This document shows, in pieces, positions 18,998-27,104 of a DNA stretch of 40,396 bases. The stretch is taken from the NCBI GenBank assembly GCA_947364365.1, contig CANASP010000018.1, forward strand, positions 1 to 40,396, in the 5' to 3' direction. Position 1 is the stretch's first letter. Each line of letters opens with the position of its first letter. The notes below the pieces were generated by a model, which saw only the letters and a program-made list of their open reading frames with translations, did not search any database and had not been told where the DNA came from. Source of the stretch: an uncultured Alistipes sp. (GTDB taxonomy: Bacteria; Bacteroidota; Bacteroidia; Bacteroidales; Rikenellaceae). The translations under genes were made by a program, and so were the position numbers.

Positions 18998-21010
18998 ATG
19001 TCAGCACTTACTTTCGACAAAAGCGAATTGGGCAATCTGGAGTACTCGCTGCAACGCGAAATGCTCTCGACGGACCGTATCGGCGGCTACATGGGTACGA
19101 CGATCGTCTGCTGCAATACGCGCCGGTACCACGGTCTGATGGTGGCTCCCATCGACGACAGCGGCCGGACCTATGTACTGCTCTCGTCGCTCGACGAGAC
19201 GGTGATCCAGCACGACCAGGCGTTCAACCTGGCGCTCCACCGTTTCCAGGGCGTCTACGAGCCGCGCGGCCACAAGTACGTCACCAACTTCGAGTATACG
19301 CCGACCCCCACGATCACCTATCGCGTGGGCGGCGTGATCCTGAAGAAGGAGCTGCTGTGGATCCACAAGCGCACGCAGCTGATGATCCGCTACACGCTCG
19401 TCGACGCCCACTCCGAGACGCGTCTGCGTCTGCGCCCCTACCTCGCTTTCCGCGACAAGCATGCGCTGACCCACGCCAACATGCAGGCCGACGGCCGCTC
19501 CTATCCGGCCATCAACGGCGTGAAGAGCCGCCTCTACGACTCCTTCCCGTGGCTCTACATGCAGACGAGCAAACCCGGCGTGGAGTTCGTCCCGGCCCCC
19601 GACTGGTACTACAACTTCGAGTACCAGCAGGATCTCGCCCGCGGTTACGAGGGGCACGAGGACCTGCTGACGACGGGCTATTTCGAGACCGAGTTGAAGA
19701 AGGGCGAGAGCATCGTCTTCTCGGCCTCGCTCGACGAGATGGCCTCGGCCGAGACGATCGAGCAGATGTTCGAGACGTCGATCGCCCGACGGACGCACAA
19801 GATCGACTTCATGAGCTGCATGGAGCACTCGGCGCGCCAGTTCCTCATCCGCCGCGCGGGCCGCACGGAGGTCGTCGCTGGCTACCCGTGGCACGGCGTC
19901 TCGGGGCGTCAGACCTTCGTCGCGCTGCCGGGCATCACCCTCCCGCAGCACCACAAGGAGGACTGCATCGACGCGCTCGACACGCTGGTGGGCGAGATGC
20001 GCGACGGCATGTTCGTCGGTTCGGCGTCGGCCGCCGTGGCCGCCGATGCGCCGCTGTGGTTCTTCTGGACGTTGCAGCGTCTGGAGAGCGAGCTGGGTGC
20101 GAAGGAGATCTGGAAGCGCTACGGCGAGGCCATGAAGCAGCTGCTGGAGAGCTACCGCCGCGGCGTGGCCGGGCGCGTGGTGATGAACGACAACGGTCTG
20201 GTATGGGCCTCGTCGGAGGAGCGTCCGCTCACGTGGATGGACTCGACGGTCGACGGCCGCGCCGTGACGCCGCGCAACGGTTATCAGGTGGAGGTCAATG
20301 CGCTGTGGTATAACGCCGTATGTTATGCGCTCGACCTGGCCGAGGCCAATGGCGACAAGGCCTTCGTCAAGGCCTGGAAGGACGTCCCCGCCCGCACGGC
20401 GGCGTCGTTCGTCGAGCTGTTCCGCCTGCCCGCGGGTTACCTGGCCGACTACGTGGGCGGCGAGGGCGCGGTCGACCAGATCCGCCCCAACATGATTATC
20501 GCCTGCGCGCTGCCCTACAAGATGATCGACATGGAGACGATGGTCGACGTGATGCGCACGGTGCGCCAGCACCTGCTCACCCCGCGCGGTCTGCGCACCC
20601 TCTCGCCGCGCGATCCCTTCTACAAGGGTTCGCAGGAGGGGTCGGTCGCCGAGCGCGACATCGCCGCCAAGAACGGTTCGGTATGGCCCTGGCTCATGCA
20701 GTTCTACGTGCAGGCCTGCTTCGACATCGACGGTGACCGCTACCTGCCCCAGGCCGAGGAGATCCTCGCCGGGTTCGAGGAGGATATCCAGAGCTACGGC
20801 ATCGGCTCGATCTGCGAGCTCTACGACGCCGATCCCCCGTTCGCACCGCGCGGCGCCGTGTCGCAGGCGTGGAGCGTGGCCTCGGTGTGCGAGATCGACC
20901 GCATGATCCGTGAATACCGCCCCGCCAAGCGGACGGCCCGGGCCGCGAAGCCCGCCGCACGCAAGGCGCCGGCCGCGCGGAAAAGCCCCGCCAAGAAGAG
21001 CGCGAAATAA
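18998..21010 (+). CDS. Glycogen debranching enzyme (amylo-alpha-1,6-glucosidase, GH133-like)
   Basis: The 670-residue protein has the bacterial/archaeal debranching-enzyme layout. An N-terminal beta domain carries STDRIGGYMGTTIVCCNTRR, YHGLMVAP and LLSSLDETV. A C-terminal (alpha/alpha)6 catalytic domain follows, with YPWHGVSGRQTFVALPG, LVWASSEERPLTWMDSTVDG and RNGYQVEVNALWYNA. It removes alpha-1,6 branch stubs from glycogen in the cytoplasm, working with the upstream phosphorylase. The last ~30 residues are an odd extension made almost only of Lys, Arg, Ala and Pro, like histone H1 tails, after the catalytic domain ends near YDADPPFAPRGAVSQAWSVA. The gene is second in the glycogen block. Confidence 0.92.
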   Translation: MSALTFDKSELGNLEYSLQREMLSTDRIGGYMGTTIVCCNTRRYHGLMVAPIDDSGRTYVLLSSLDETVIQHDQAFNLALHRFQGVYEPRGHKYVTNFEYTPTPTITYRVGGVILKKELLWIHKRTQLMIRYTLVDAHSETRLRLRPYLAFRDKHALTHANMQADGRSYPAINGVKSRLYDSFPWLYMQTSKPGVEFVPAPDWYYNFEYQQDLARGYEGHEDLLTTGYFETELKKGESIVFSASLDEMASAETIEQMFETSIARRTHKIDFMSCMEHSARQFLIRRAGRTEVVAGYPWHGVSGRQTFVALPGITLPQHHKEDCIDALDTLVGEMRDGMFVGSASAAVAADAPLWFFWTLQRLESELGAKEIWKRYGEAMKQLLESYRRGVAGRVVMNDNGLVWASSEERPLTWMDSTVDGRAVTPRNGYQVEVNALWYNAVCYALDLAEANGDKAFVKAWKDVPARTAASFVELFRLPAGYLADYVGGEGAVDQIRPNMIIACALPYKMIDMETMVDVMRTVRQHLLTPRGLRTLSPRDPFYKGSQEGSVAERDIAAKNGSVWPWLMQFYVQACFDIDGDRYLPQAEEILAGFEEDIQSYGIGSICELYDADPPFAPRGAVSQAWSVASVCEIDRMIREYRPAKRTARAAKPAARKAPAARKSPAKKSAK

Positions 21011-21120
21011 GGAAAACAACAACGACAGCCGGGCGCACGAGGGTTTCGTGTCGTACCGAATGACAGCATCCTCCCGCACGGTTCGCCGGCGGGCCGGGAA
21101 ACGGAACGGGATTTGATCTC

Positions 21121-21178
21121 CCCGTGAGGCCGCAGGCGTGCCGCGCGGCCCACGGGACCCGCGGGCGCTTCGGCGCCC
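21121..21178 (+). other. Double stem-loop in the glycogen block
   Basis: In the 312-base gap 21011-21322 two strong hairpins lie side by side. The first is 21121-21156: CCCGTG, one bulged A, GGCCGC, an 11-base loop, GCGGCC, CACGGG. The second is 21163-21178: GGGCGC, a UUCG tetraloop, GCGCCC. There is no T-run, so it is not a standard terminator. It may stabilise or process the polycistronic mRNA or be a leader of the downstream gene. Nothing else is recognised in this gap. Confidence 0.6.
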
Positions 21179-21322
21179 CGGGCGGAGAACGCACCGCAAC
21201 GAATCGGGCGGGAGCTGAAAAATGGAGCACCGACGCGTGCGGCCGATCCTGCGATCGCCGCGCCGAGCCGGTAACGCGCTGAGGCCGCCGAAACAAAAAA
21301 GCAATTACAGAAATTTTCGATT

Positions 21323-22639
21323 ATGAGAGTACTAATGTTCGGTTGGGAGTTTCCGCCCCACATCGCTGGCGGTCTGGGAACGGCATGCTACGGAATGACC
21401 CGCGGCCTGGCGCGCAACGACGTCGACGTGACGTTCGTCATGCCCCACGCCTACGGGGACGAGGATCAGCGCTTCACGCGAGTGGTCAACGCCAGCGACG
21501 TCGAGGCGCTCTACGGCTCGACGCAGAGCGGCGCGGACGATATCCTGAGCAAGATGTCGTTCATCCACATCGACTCGAACATGGTGCCGTACATCTCGCC
21601 CGAGGAGTACGAATCCTACCACGAGCAGTATGTCAAGTCGGGCGAGAAAGTGTGGTCGACCAGCGACGTGTGGAAGCAGCGCTACACCTTCTCGGGCAAA
21701 TACGGCGCCAACCTGCTGGAGGAGGTCGCCCGCTACGCCGTGGTAGCCGCCCAGGTGGCCAAGGATCTGGAGGGGCAGTTCGACGTGATCCACGCCCACG
21801 ACTGGCTCACCTACTTCGCCGGCATCGCCGCCAAGCGCGTGTCGGGCAAGCCGCTGGTGGTGCACATGCACGCCACGGAGTTCGACCGCAGCGGCGAGAA
21901 CATCAACACGCAGACCTACGCCATCGAGCGGGCGGGCATGCACGCCGCCGACCGCGTGATCGCCGTGTCGAACCTCACGCGCAACATCGTCATCAACCGC
22001 TACGGCGTGCCTGCCGAGCGCGTGGTGACGGTCCACAATGCCGTGCGCTTCGCCGAGAATTCGGGCGCGGCGCCCGAGCGCGGCGTCGACGACAAGATCA
22101 TCACCTTCCTGGGCCGCATCACCTACCAGAAGGGTCCCGACTACTTCGTCGAGGCGGCCGCCAAGGTGCTCAAGCGCGTGCCCAACGTGCGCTTCGTGAT
22201 GGCCGGCTCGGGCGACATGATGAACCACGTGATCCGCCGCGTGGCGCGTCTGGGCATCGCCGACCGCTTCCACTTCACGGGCTTCCTCCGCGGCGAGGAC
22301 GTCCACAAGATGTTCCAGCTCTCGGACGTCTACGTCATGCCTTCGGTCTCGGAGCCCTTCGGCATCTCGCCCCTGGAGGCGATGCGTTCGAACGTGCCCG
22401 TTATCATCTCCAAGCAGAGCGGCGTGGCCGAGGTGCTCGACTATGCCGTGAAGGTCGACTACTGGGACGTCGACGCCCTGGCCGACGCCATGTACGGCCT
22501 GATCGCCTACCCGGCGCTGGCCGACATGTTCTCGTCGAAGGGCCTGGAGGAGGTGACCAACCTCAAGTGGAACGACGCTGCGGCGAAGATCAAGGCCGTG
22601 TACGAGGCGGCTATCGAAGAGAACGAGAAAAATAATTAA
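21323..22639 (+). CDS. GT4/GT5-fold glycosyltransferase, glycogen synthase-like
   Basis: The 438-residue GT-B fold enzyme opens with MRVLMFGWEFPPHIAGGLG, where the Gly-Gly-Leu loop is the sugar-nucleotide/acceptor loop shared with bacterial glycogen synthases. It has IHAHDWLTY in the N-terminal domain and the C-terminal EX7E motif in SVSEPFGISPLEAMRSNVPV, preceded by FLGRITYQKGPDYFVEAA. It is placed between a debranching enzyme and a GH57 amylase, so it probably builds or remodels alpha-1,4 glucan. Donor specificity (ADP- or UDP-glucose) cannot be read. The start follows an A-rich stretch; the next gene begins 15 bases after the stop. Confidence 0.85.
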   Translation: MRVLMFGWEFPPHIAGGLGTACYGMTRGLARNDVDVTFVMPHAYGDEDQRFTRVVNASDVEALYGSTQSGADDILSKMSFIHIDSNMVPYISPEEYESYHEQYVKSGEKVWSTSDVWKQRYTFSGKYGANLLEEVARYAVVAAQVAKDLEGQFDVIHAHDWLTYFAGIAAKRVSGKPLVVHMHATEFDRSGENINTQTYAIERAGMHAADRVIAVSNLTRNIVINRYGVPAERVVTVHNAVRFAENSGAAPERGVDDKIITFLGRITYQKGPDYFVEAAAKVLKRVPNVRFVMAGSGDMMNHVIRRVARLGIADRFHFTGFLRGEDVHKMFQLSDVYVMPSVSEPFGISPLEAMRSNVPVIISKQSGVAEVLDYAVKVDYWDVDALADAMYGLIAYPALADMFSSKGLEEVTNLKWNDAAAKIKAVYEAAIEENEKNN

Positions 22640-22654
22640 AATAAAACTACCCTT

Positions 22655-23875
22655 ATGAAAACCGTTTGCTTATACTTCCAGGTCCATCAGCCCTGGCGCC
22701 TGAAGAAATACCGCTTCTTCAACATGGGCAAGGATCACAACTACCTGGACGACCTGCTCAACCGATCGATCATGCAGAAGGTCGCGCGGCAGTGCTACCT
22801 GCCGATGAACGCCCTGCTGCTGAAGCTCATCAAGGAAAACAAGGGTAAGTTCCGCTGTTCGTTCTCGATCACGGGTATCGCCATCGAGCAGTTCCGCGCC
22901 TATGCGCCCGAGGTGCTCGAATCGTTCAAGGCGCTGGCCGAGACGGGGTGCGTGGAGTTCCTGGCCGAGACCTACTCCCACTCGTTGGCCGCACTGGCCT
23001 CCAAGGAGGACTTCACGGCGCAGGTCAAGCTGCACATGGCCGCCATCAAGAAGGAGTTCGGCGTGAAGCCGACGGCGTTCCGCAACACCGAGCTCATCTA
23101 TTCGGACGAGATCGGCGAGATGGTCGCCGGCATGGGCTTCCGCACGATGCTGGCCGAGGGTGCCAAGCACGTGCTGGGCTGGAAGTCGCCCAACTACGTC
23201 TATGCCAACGCCATCGACCAGAAGCTGCGTCTGCTGCTGCGCAACTACAAGCTCTCGGACGACATCGCTTTCCGCTTCTCCAACCAGGGCTGGGACCAGT
23301 GGCCGCTGACGGCCGACAAGTACGCTTCGTGGCTCGCTTCGGGCGAGACGCCGGGCGACGTCATCAACCTCTTCATGGATTACGAGACCTTCGGCGAGCA
23401 CCAGGCGGCCGATACGGGGATCTTCGAGTTCATGCGTTCGCTGCCCAAGGCCGTGCTGGCCAAGAAGAGCGGACTGGAGTTCGCCACGGTGAGCGAGGCG
23501 GCGAAGAAGTACCAACCCGTCTCGGTGCTCCACTGCCCGCATGTGATGTCGTGGGCCGACGAGGAGCGCGACGTGACGGCATGGCTCGGCAACGAGTTGC
23601 AGAACGAGGCCTTCTCGAAGCTCTACGCTCAGAAGGAGAAGGTCGCCGCGCTGAAGAGCGCCGACTTCGACTACGTGTGGAGTTTCCTCCAGACCTCGGA
23701 CCACTTCTACTACATGGCCACCAAGTGGCTGTCGGACGGCGACGTGCACTCCTACTTCAACCCCTACGACTCGGCCTACGACGCCTTCATCAACTACATG
23801 AACGTGTTGTCGGACTTCATCATCGAGCTCGACAAGGCGGTGGCGGCGAAGGCTGCCAAGAAATCGAAGAAGTAG
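22655..23875 (+). CDS. GH57 family glycoside hydrolase (alpha-amylase or glucanotransferase)
   Basis: The 406-residue protein shows the GH57 conserved regions: HQP at residues 11-13, the nucleophile region FRNTEL with Glu146, and the acid region MDYETFGEHQ with Asp242. The HCPHVMSWADEERDVTAW segment follows. Family members hydrolyse or transfer alpha-1,4 glucans, and without a signal peptide this one is cytoplasmic. Its length is near the shorter GH57 amylases. It is the last gene of the glycogen block, 15 bases after the GT4 gene, and is followed by a strong terminator. The Lys/Ala-rich C-terminal end is short and unremarkable. Confidence 0.93.
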   Translation: MKTVCLYFQVHQPWRLKKYRFFNMGKDHNYLDDLLNRSIMQKVARQCYLPMNALLLKLIKENKGKFRCSFSITGIAIEQFRAYAPEVLESFKALAETGCVEFLAETYSHSLAALASKEDFTAQVKLHMAAIKKEFGVKPTAFRNTELIYSDEIGEMVAGMGFRTMLAEGAKHVLGWKSPNYVYANAIDQKLRLLLRNYKLSDDIAFRFSNQGWDQWPLTADKYASWLASGETPGDVINLFMDYETFGEHQAADTGIFEFMRSLPKAVLAKKSGLEFATVSEAAKKYQPVSVLHCPHVMSWADEERDVTAWLGNELQNEAFSKLYAQKEKVAALKSADFDYVWSFLQTSDHFYYMATKWLSDGDVHSYFNPYDSAYDAFINYMNVLSDFIIELDKAVAAKAAKKSKK

Positions 23876-23899
23876 CCTTTGCGAGGTGTATCGAAACGC

Positions 23900-23940
23900 G
23901 ACGCCCGGGACCAATCGCTGGTCCCGGGCGTCGGGCTTTT
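23900..23940 (+). terminator. Terminator of the glycogen block
   Basis: A perfect 14-bp stem (23900-23913 with 23919-23932, loop ATCGC) is followed by GGGCTTTT. It ends transcription 25 bases after the GH57 stop. Confidence 0.92.
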
Positions 23941-24023
23941 CGGAGGGGCGAGGCTGCGGCCCGTCGGCTCTGACGAGCCGAAATATACGTTTACCGCGCA
24001 GCGGCACCCCGCTGTGCGCTCCG
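23941..24023 (-). repeat. Composite intergenic repeat, copy D (reverse orientation)
   Basis: Read on the minus strand the order is the GTGCCGCTGCGCGG core, GTATATTTCGG, a 6-bp hairpin (CGGCTC and GAGCCG at 23965-23980) and GGGCCGCAGCC. This matches the start of copies A and B, but the second arm of the long inverted repeat is missing. Confidence 0.65.
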
Positions 24024-24045
24024 AAAGGCGGGGCGGTCGTGCAGT

Positions 24046-24684
24046 CTACTGCTTGGGTTTGAAGATGCGATAGCCGATCGAGAGGCCGATCTTGTTGGGG
24101 TACCACTCCGACGAGCCGTTGAAGGGGTCGGGATGGGGCGGATCGACGGGCCGGTGGGGGTACATGTCGATCTGGTGGTCTAACGAATAGCCGTTGTAGT
24201 GGCTGTCCATGAAGGCCCAGCCCAGGTAGGCGTCGAGCAGCCACCGCTCGCGGAACTGCCACTCCCAGCCTACGCACAGGCCGATCATCATGCCGTAGCC
24301 CTTGCTGTAGCGGTTCTCGAATCGGATGCTCCAGCCGTCGATATAGGGTTTGGACATGTCGAAGGCCATCATGCCGAGGTTGGCCCCGAGGTACCAGCCG
24401 CGGTTGTGCTCCTTGAAGTAGCGGCGGTATTCGCCCATGAGGATCCCGAAGAACATGTGCTTGCCGTGGATCGACTTCCAGGGCGAGAAGACGACTTCGG
24501 TCTGGAGGGTCGACTTGGGCGATATGGCGAACTCGACGGCGGGGTTGACGACGCCGGCCAGGGCGTAGAGGCCGTTGAGCTTGACATAGCCCTGGGCCCG
24601 GGCGGGGCGTGCGGCGACCGTGGCCGCGACGACGACGGCGAGCAGGGCGAGGCTTCGCGTGAGGTGGAGTAGGGTTTTCATCAT
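24046..24684 (-). CDS. DUF3575-type outer-membrane beta-barrel protein
   Basis: With the start at 24684 the product is 212 residues. A signal peptide ends near Ala-Arg-Ala before QGYVKLNGLYAL. The mature part alternates aromatic and polar residues as in small beta-barrels (YLGANLGMMAFDMSKPYIDG, GLCVGWEWQFRERWLLDAYL) and ends with GLSIGYRIFKPKQ, an aromatic-containing final strand. It fits the DUF3575 family of Bacteroidales, of unknown function. The longer frame up to 24732 overlaps the promoter and is rejected. It stands alone, convergent with the glycogen block. Confidence 0.8.
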   Translation of the reverse strand: MMKTLLHLTRSLALLAVVVAATVAARPARAQGYVKLNGLYALAGVVNPAVEFAISPKSTLQTEVVFSPWKSIHGKHMFFGILMGEYRRYFKEHNRGWYLGANLGMMAFDMSKPYIDGWSIRFENRYSKGYGMMIGLCVGWEWQFRERWLLDAYLGWAFMDSHYNGYSLDHQIDMYPHRPVDPPHPDPFNGSSEWYPNKIGLSIGYRIFKPKQ

Positions 24685-24701
24685 GAAACGGTTTGCGGTG
24701 G

Positions 24702-24733
24702 TGAAGATACGAAAAGTCGCGTGCAGAAACAAA
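24702..24733 (-). promoter_or_regulatory. Promoter for the DUF3575-type gene
   Basis: On the minus strand TTTG (24733-24730), a 20-base spacer and TATCTTCA (24709-24702) match the Bacteroidota pattern with one change in the -7 box. It lies 18 bases upstream of the ATG at 24684. Confidence 0.6.
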
Positions 24734-24860
24734 TGCCGGCCGGATTATGCCGGGGAGACGGGCGGGCATGGTCCGCGGCAGGCTTCGTCGGGAATGTTCG
24801 GAAAACGATGGCCCGAAGGGCCGGCGGAGAGCAGCCGCCCGGCGGATTGTTTTTTCTCTG

Positions 24861-24958
24861 TAAATTCGGCTCCTATCGGAGCCGGCAGTCCGCAGCCACC
24901 CGATGCGGAGGACTGCTCTTTTCGCGTGCGCTCAAAAAGCCTCCTCCGCTGGCTGCGG
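24861..24958 (+). repeat. Composite intergenic repeat, copy B
   Basis: TAAATTCGG, a 7-bp hairpin (24867-24873 with 24878-24884, TATC loop) and the long inverted repeat CCGCAGCC...GCGGAGG / CCTCCGC TGGCTGCGG (24890-24958). It sits in a 480-base gene-free gap (24685-25166) that also holds a promoter, further GC-rich sequence at 24740-24860 and 24960-25080 without a gene, and two hairpins near 25100. Confidence 0.8.
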
Positions 24959-25080
24959 ACCGGCTGCCTCGCATGGGAGGCTCCCCGGAATTGGCTGTCG
25001 GCTGCCTCTTTGCGGCGAAGACCTGCAACGCGCTGGCGCTCGTGCGGCTGCTGCGGAGTGCGCTCCGGTCCATGCCTGTA

Positions 25081-25145
25081 ACGGCCCGGCGGGCCGTGCG
25101 TTCCTTCTGTTGAACGACGGGGCCCGACCTTGCGGCCGGGCCCCG
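25081..25145. other. Two GC-rich hairpins after frr
   Basis: ACGGCCC-GGC-GGGCCGT (25081-25097) and a 9-bp stem CGGGGCCCG/CGGGCCCCG (25118-25126 with 25137-25145). The second lies 22 bases past the frr stop and may end the pyrH-frr transcript, although no proper T-run follows it on the minus strand. Confidence 0.55.
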
Positions 25146-25166
25146 GGTGTGGCGGAGGGGTACGGA

Positions 25167-25724
25167 TCAGACGGTCATGATCTCCTTCTCCTTGCGGGCC
25201 ATGGCCTCGTCGAGGAGCTTGGTGTACTTCTCCAGGAGCTTCTGCGTGCGGGTCTCGCCGTCCTTCGACTCGTCCTCGGGCATGCCCTCCTTGGTCGCCT
25301 TCTTGAAGGCCTCGACCGCGTCGCGGCGGGCGTTGCGCAGGCTGATGCGGGCCGTCTCGGCCTCGCCGCGCACCTGCTTGACGAGTTCCTTGCGGCGCTC
25401 CTCCGTCAGCGGCGGGATCGAAAGGCGGATCTGCTCGCCGTTGTTCGAGGGCGTAAGGCCGATGTTCGAGTCGAGGATCGCCTTCTCGATCGGGCGGATC
25501 ATGTTCTTGTCCCAGGGCTGGATGAGGATCGTCCTCGCGTCGGGCACGGTGACGCTCGCTGCGCCCGAGACGGGCACCTGCGAACCGAAATAGTCGACCA
25601 TCACGCCGTTGAGCACGTTGGGCGATGCCTTGCCGGCGCGCACGTTGAGCAGTTCCTCCTCGAGGTGGTCGATCGCCTTCTGCATGCGGGCGGAGGCGTC
25701 GTTGAGAATCGTGTTGGTGTCCAT
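25167..25724 (-). CDS. frr: Ribosome recycling factor
   Basis: The 185-residue protein splits post-termination ribosomes together with EF-G. Signature segments are LLNVRAGKASPNVLNGVMVD, SVTVPDARTILIQPWD, KNMIRPIEKAILDSNIGLTP and IPPLTEERRKELVKQVR. Length is exactly that of the family. It is the last gene of a pyrH-thioredoxin-frr run, starting 4 bases after the thioredoxin gene stop. Confidence 0.98.
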   Translation of the reverse strand: MDTNTILNDASARMQKAIDHLEEELLNVRAGKASPNVLNGVMVDYFGSQVPVSGAASVTVPDARTILIQPWDKNMIRPIEKAILDSNIGLTPSNNGEQIRLSIPPLTEERRKELVKQVRGEAETARISLRNARRDAVEAFKKATKEGMPEDESKDGETRTQKLLEKYTKLLDEAMARKEKEIMTV

Positions 25725-25728
25725 TGCG

Positions 25729-26304
25729 TTATTGTTTTTCGAGTGTTCGTTCGATCGTGTCGATGAGGGCGGCGAACTCCTCCTCGTCGAAGCCCACCGT
25801 GGCGGTGACGATCCGCCCGTCGGGACCCACGAGGAAGTTGCGCGGGATGTAGTTGGAGGCGAAGCGGTCGTAGACGGCGCGCTCGGGGTCGAGGCCCATG
25901 GGGAAGGTGTAGCCCGCCTTCTCGCGGAAAGCCTCGACGGTGGCGCGCTCCTCGCCGCGCGAGATGGGCAGGAAGACGAAGTCGCGCCCGGCGAAGCGGT
26001 CGATGAGCTCCGTCTGGACGTGGGTGAGCTCCTCGCGGCAGGGCGGGCACCACGTGGCCCAGAAGTTGACCAGAACGACCTTGCCCCGCAGCGCCGACAG
26101 CGTCACGCGGCTGCGGTCGATCATCTCGACCGTGAAGTCGGGGGCCTGTTCGCCTTCGCGGACGAGCGTCGTGGCCTCGACGTCGTCCTCGGCCTGCTGC
26201 TGCCGCCGGCTGCCGCACGAGGGGAGCAGCACGATCGCCGCGATCACGACGGCGATCAGCGCCAGGAGAATGAGGAGTTGACGGTTGCTTTTCTTGGTTG
26301 CCAT
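25729..26304 (-). CDS. TlpA/ResA-like thioredoxin-fold lipoprotein
   Basis: The 191-residue protein has one hydrophobic N-terminal segment (residues 10-29) ending in LLPSC with Cys30, so it is a lipoprotein or is membrane-anchored facing the periplasm. The redox motif WCPPC is at 85-89, preceded by VVLVNFWAT, and the cis-Pro region is YIPRNFLVGPDG. This is the TlpA/ResA class that reduces or delivers thiols outside the cytoplasm. It lies 12 bases after pyrH and 4 bases before frr, a place where the two essential genes are usually adjacent, so its transcription is probably coupled to them. The partner is unknown. Confidence 0.9.
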   Translation of the reverse strand: MATKKSNRQLLILLALIAVVIAAIVLLPSCGSRRQQQAEDDVEATTLVREGEQAPDFTVEMIDRSRVTLSALRGKVVLVNFWATWCPPCREELTHVQTELIDRFAGRDFVFLPISRGEERATVEAFREKAGYTFPMGLDPERAVYDRFASNYIPRNFLVGPDGRIVTATVGFDEEEFAALIDTIERTLEKQ

Positions 26305-26316
26305 TGTCTTGCGGAT

Positions 26317-27024
26317 TTACAGTTTGACCAGCGTGCCGATCTTGTCGCCCGCGAGCAGGCGGGCCAGGTTGCCCGGCGTGTCCATGTCGAAGACGATGAT
26401 CGGGAGGCGGTTTTCGCGGCAGAGGGTGAAGGCTGTCTGGTCCATCACCTTGAGCCGGCGGGCGAGCACCTCGTCGAAGGTGATCTCGTCGAACTTCTCG
26501 GCCGCGGGATCCTTCTCGGGATCGGCCGTGTAGACGCCGTCGACGCGCGTCCCCTTGAGCATCACCTCGGCCTCGATCTCGATGCCGCGCAGCGCCGAGG
26601 CGGTGTCGGTGGTGAAGTAGGGGTTGGAGGTGCCGCCGCCGACGATGACCACGTAGCCCGCCTCCAGGTACTCGATGGCGCGGGCCTTGGAGAAGTATTC
26701 GCCGATGGGTTCCATGCGGATCGACGTGAGGACCTTGCACCGCACGCCGTTGTCCTCCAGCGCCGACTGGAGCGCCAGCGAGTTGATGACCGTCGCGAGC
26801 ATCCCCATCTGGTCGCCCTTGACGCGGTCGAAGCCCCGCTTGGCGCCCGTCAGGCCGCGGAAGATGTTGCCGCCGCCGATGACGATGCCGATCTGGACGC
26901 CCTGCCCGGCGACGGCCTTGATCTGTTCGGCATAGGACTGGAGCACCTCGGGCGAGAGCCCGTATTTCTGGCTGCCCTGGAGCGATTCGCCGCTCAGTTT
27001 CAGGAGGATTCTGTTGTATTTCAT
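26317..27024 (-). CDS. pyrH: UMP kinase
   Basis: PyrH phosphorylates UMP to UDP and belongs to the amino acid kinase fold. The 235-residue product has the start KYNRILLKLSGESLQG, the GGGNIFRG loop, DQMGMLATVINSLALQSALE and the GTSNPYFTTDTASALRG segment typical of bacterial UMP kinases. The start at 27024 (MKYNRI) is preferred over 27036 because family members begin just before the LKLSGE strand and the promoter box lies right upstream. First gene of the pyrH-thioredoxin-frr operon. Confidence 0.97.
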   Translation of the reverse strand: MKYNRILLKLSGESLQGSQKYGLSPEVLQSYAEQIKAVAGQGVQIGIVIGGGNIFRGLTGAKRGFDRVKGDQMGMLATVINSLALQSALEDNGVRCKVLTSIRMEPIGEYFSKARAIEYLEAGYVVIVGGGTSNPYFTTDTASALRGIEIEAEVMLKGTRVDGVYTADPEKDPAAEKFDEITFDEVLARRLKVMDQTAFTLCRENRLPIIVFDMDTPGNLARLLAGDKIGTLVKL

Positions 27025-27047
27025 GTCGGATCGCATTTATCGTTATG

Positions 27048-27055
27048 CGAAGATA
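27048..27055 (-). promoter_or_regulatory. Promoter -7 box for pyrH operon
   Basis: The minus strand reads TATCTTCG, one change from TAnnTTTG, 23 bases upstream of the ATG at 27024. It is back-to-back with the dxs promoter box 35 bases away. Confidence 0.45.
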
Positions 27056-27089
27056 AGGATTTTTCGCGAATAAATTTCGATTTATTGCC

Positions 27090-27097
27090 TATCTTTG
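27090..27097 (+). promoter_or_regulatory. Promoter -7 box for dxs
   Basis: TATCTTTG is a perfect -7 box ending only 7 bases before the dxs ATG at 27105. Transcription would then start at or within a few bases of the start codon, giving an almost leaderless mRNA. Confidence 0.55.
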
Positions 27098-27104
27098 TGT
27101 TCCC

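Noticed and set aside
27036-27104. Riboswitch upstream of dxs or pyrH
   Set aside because: The divergent gap is only about 80 bases and is filled by two promoter boxes; there is no room for an aptamer.
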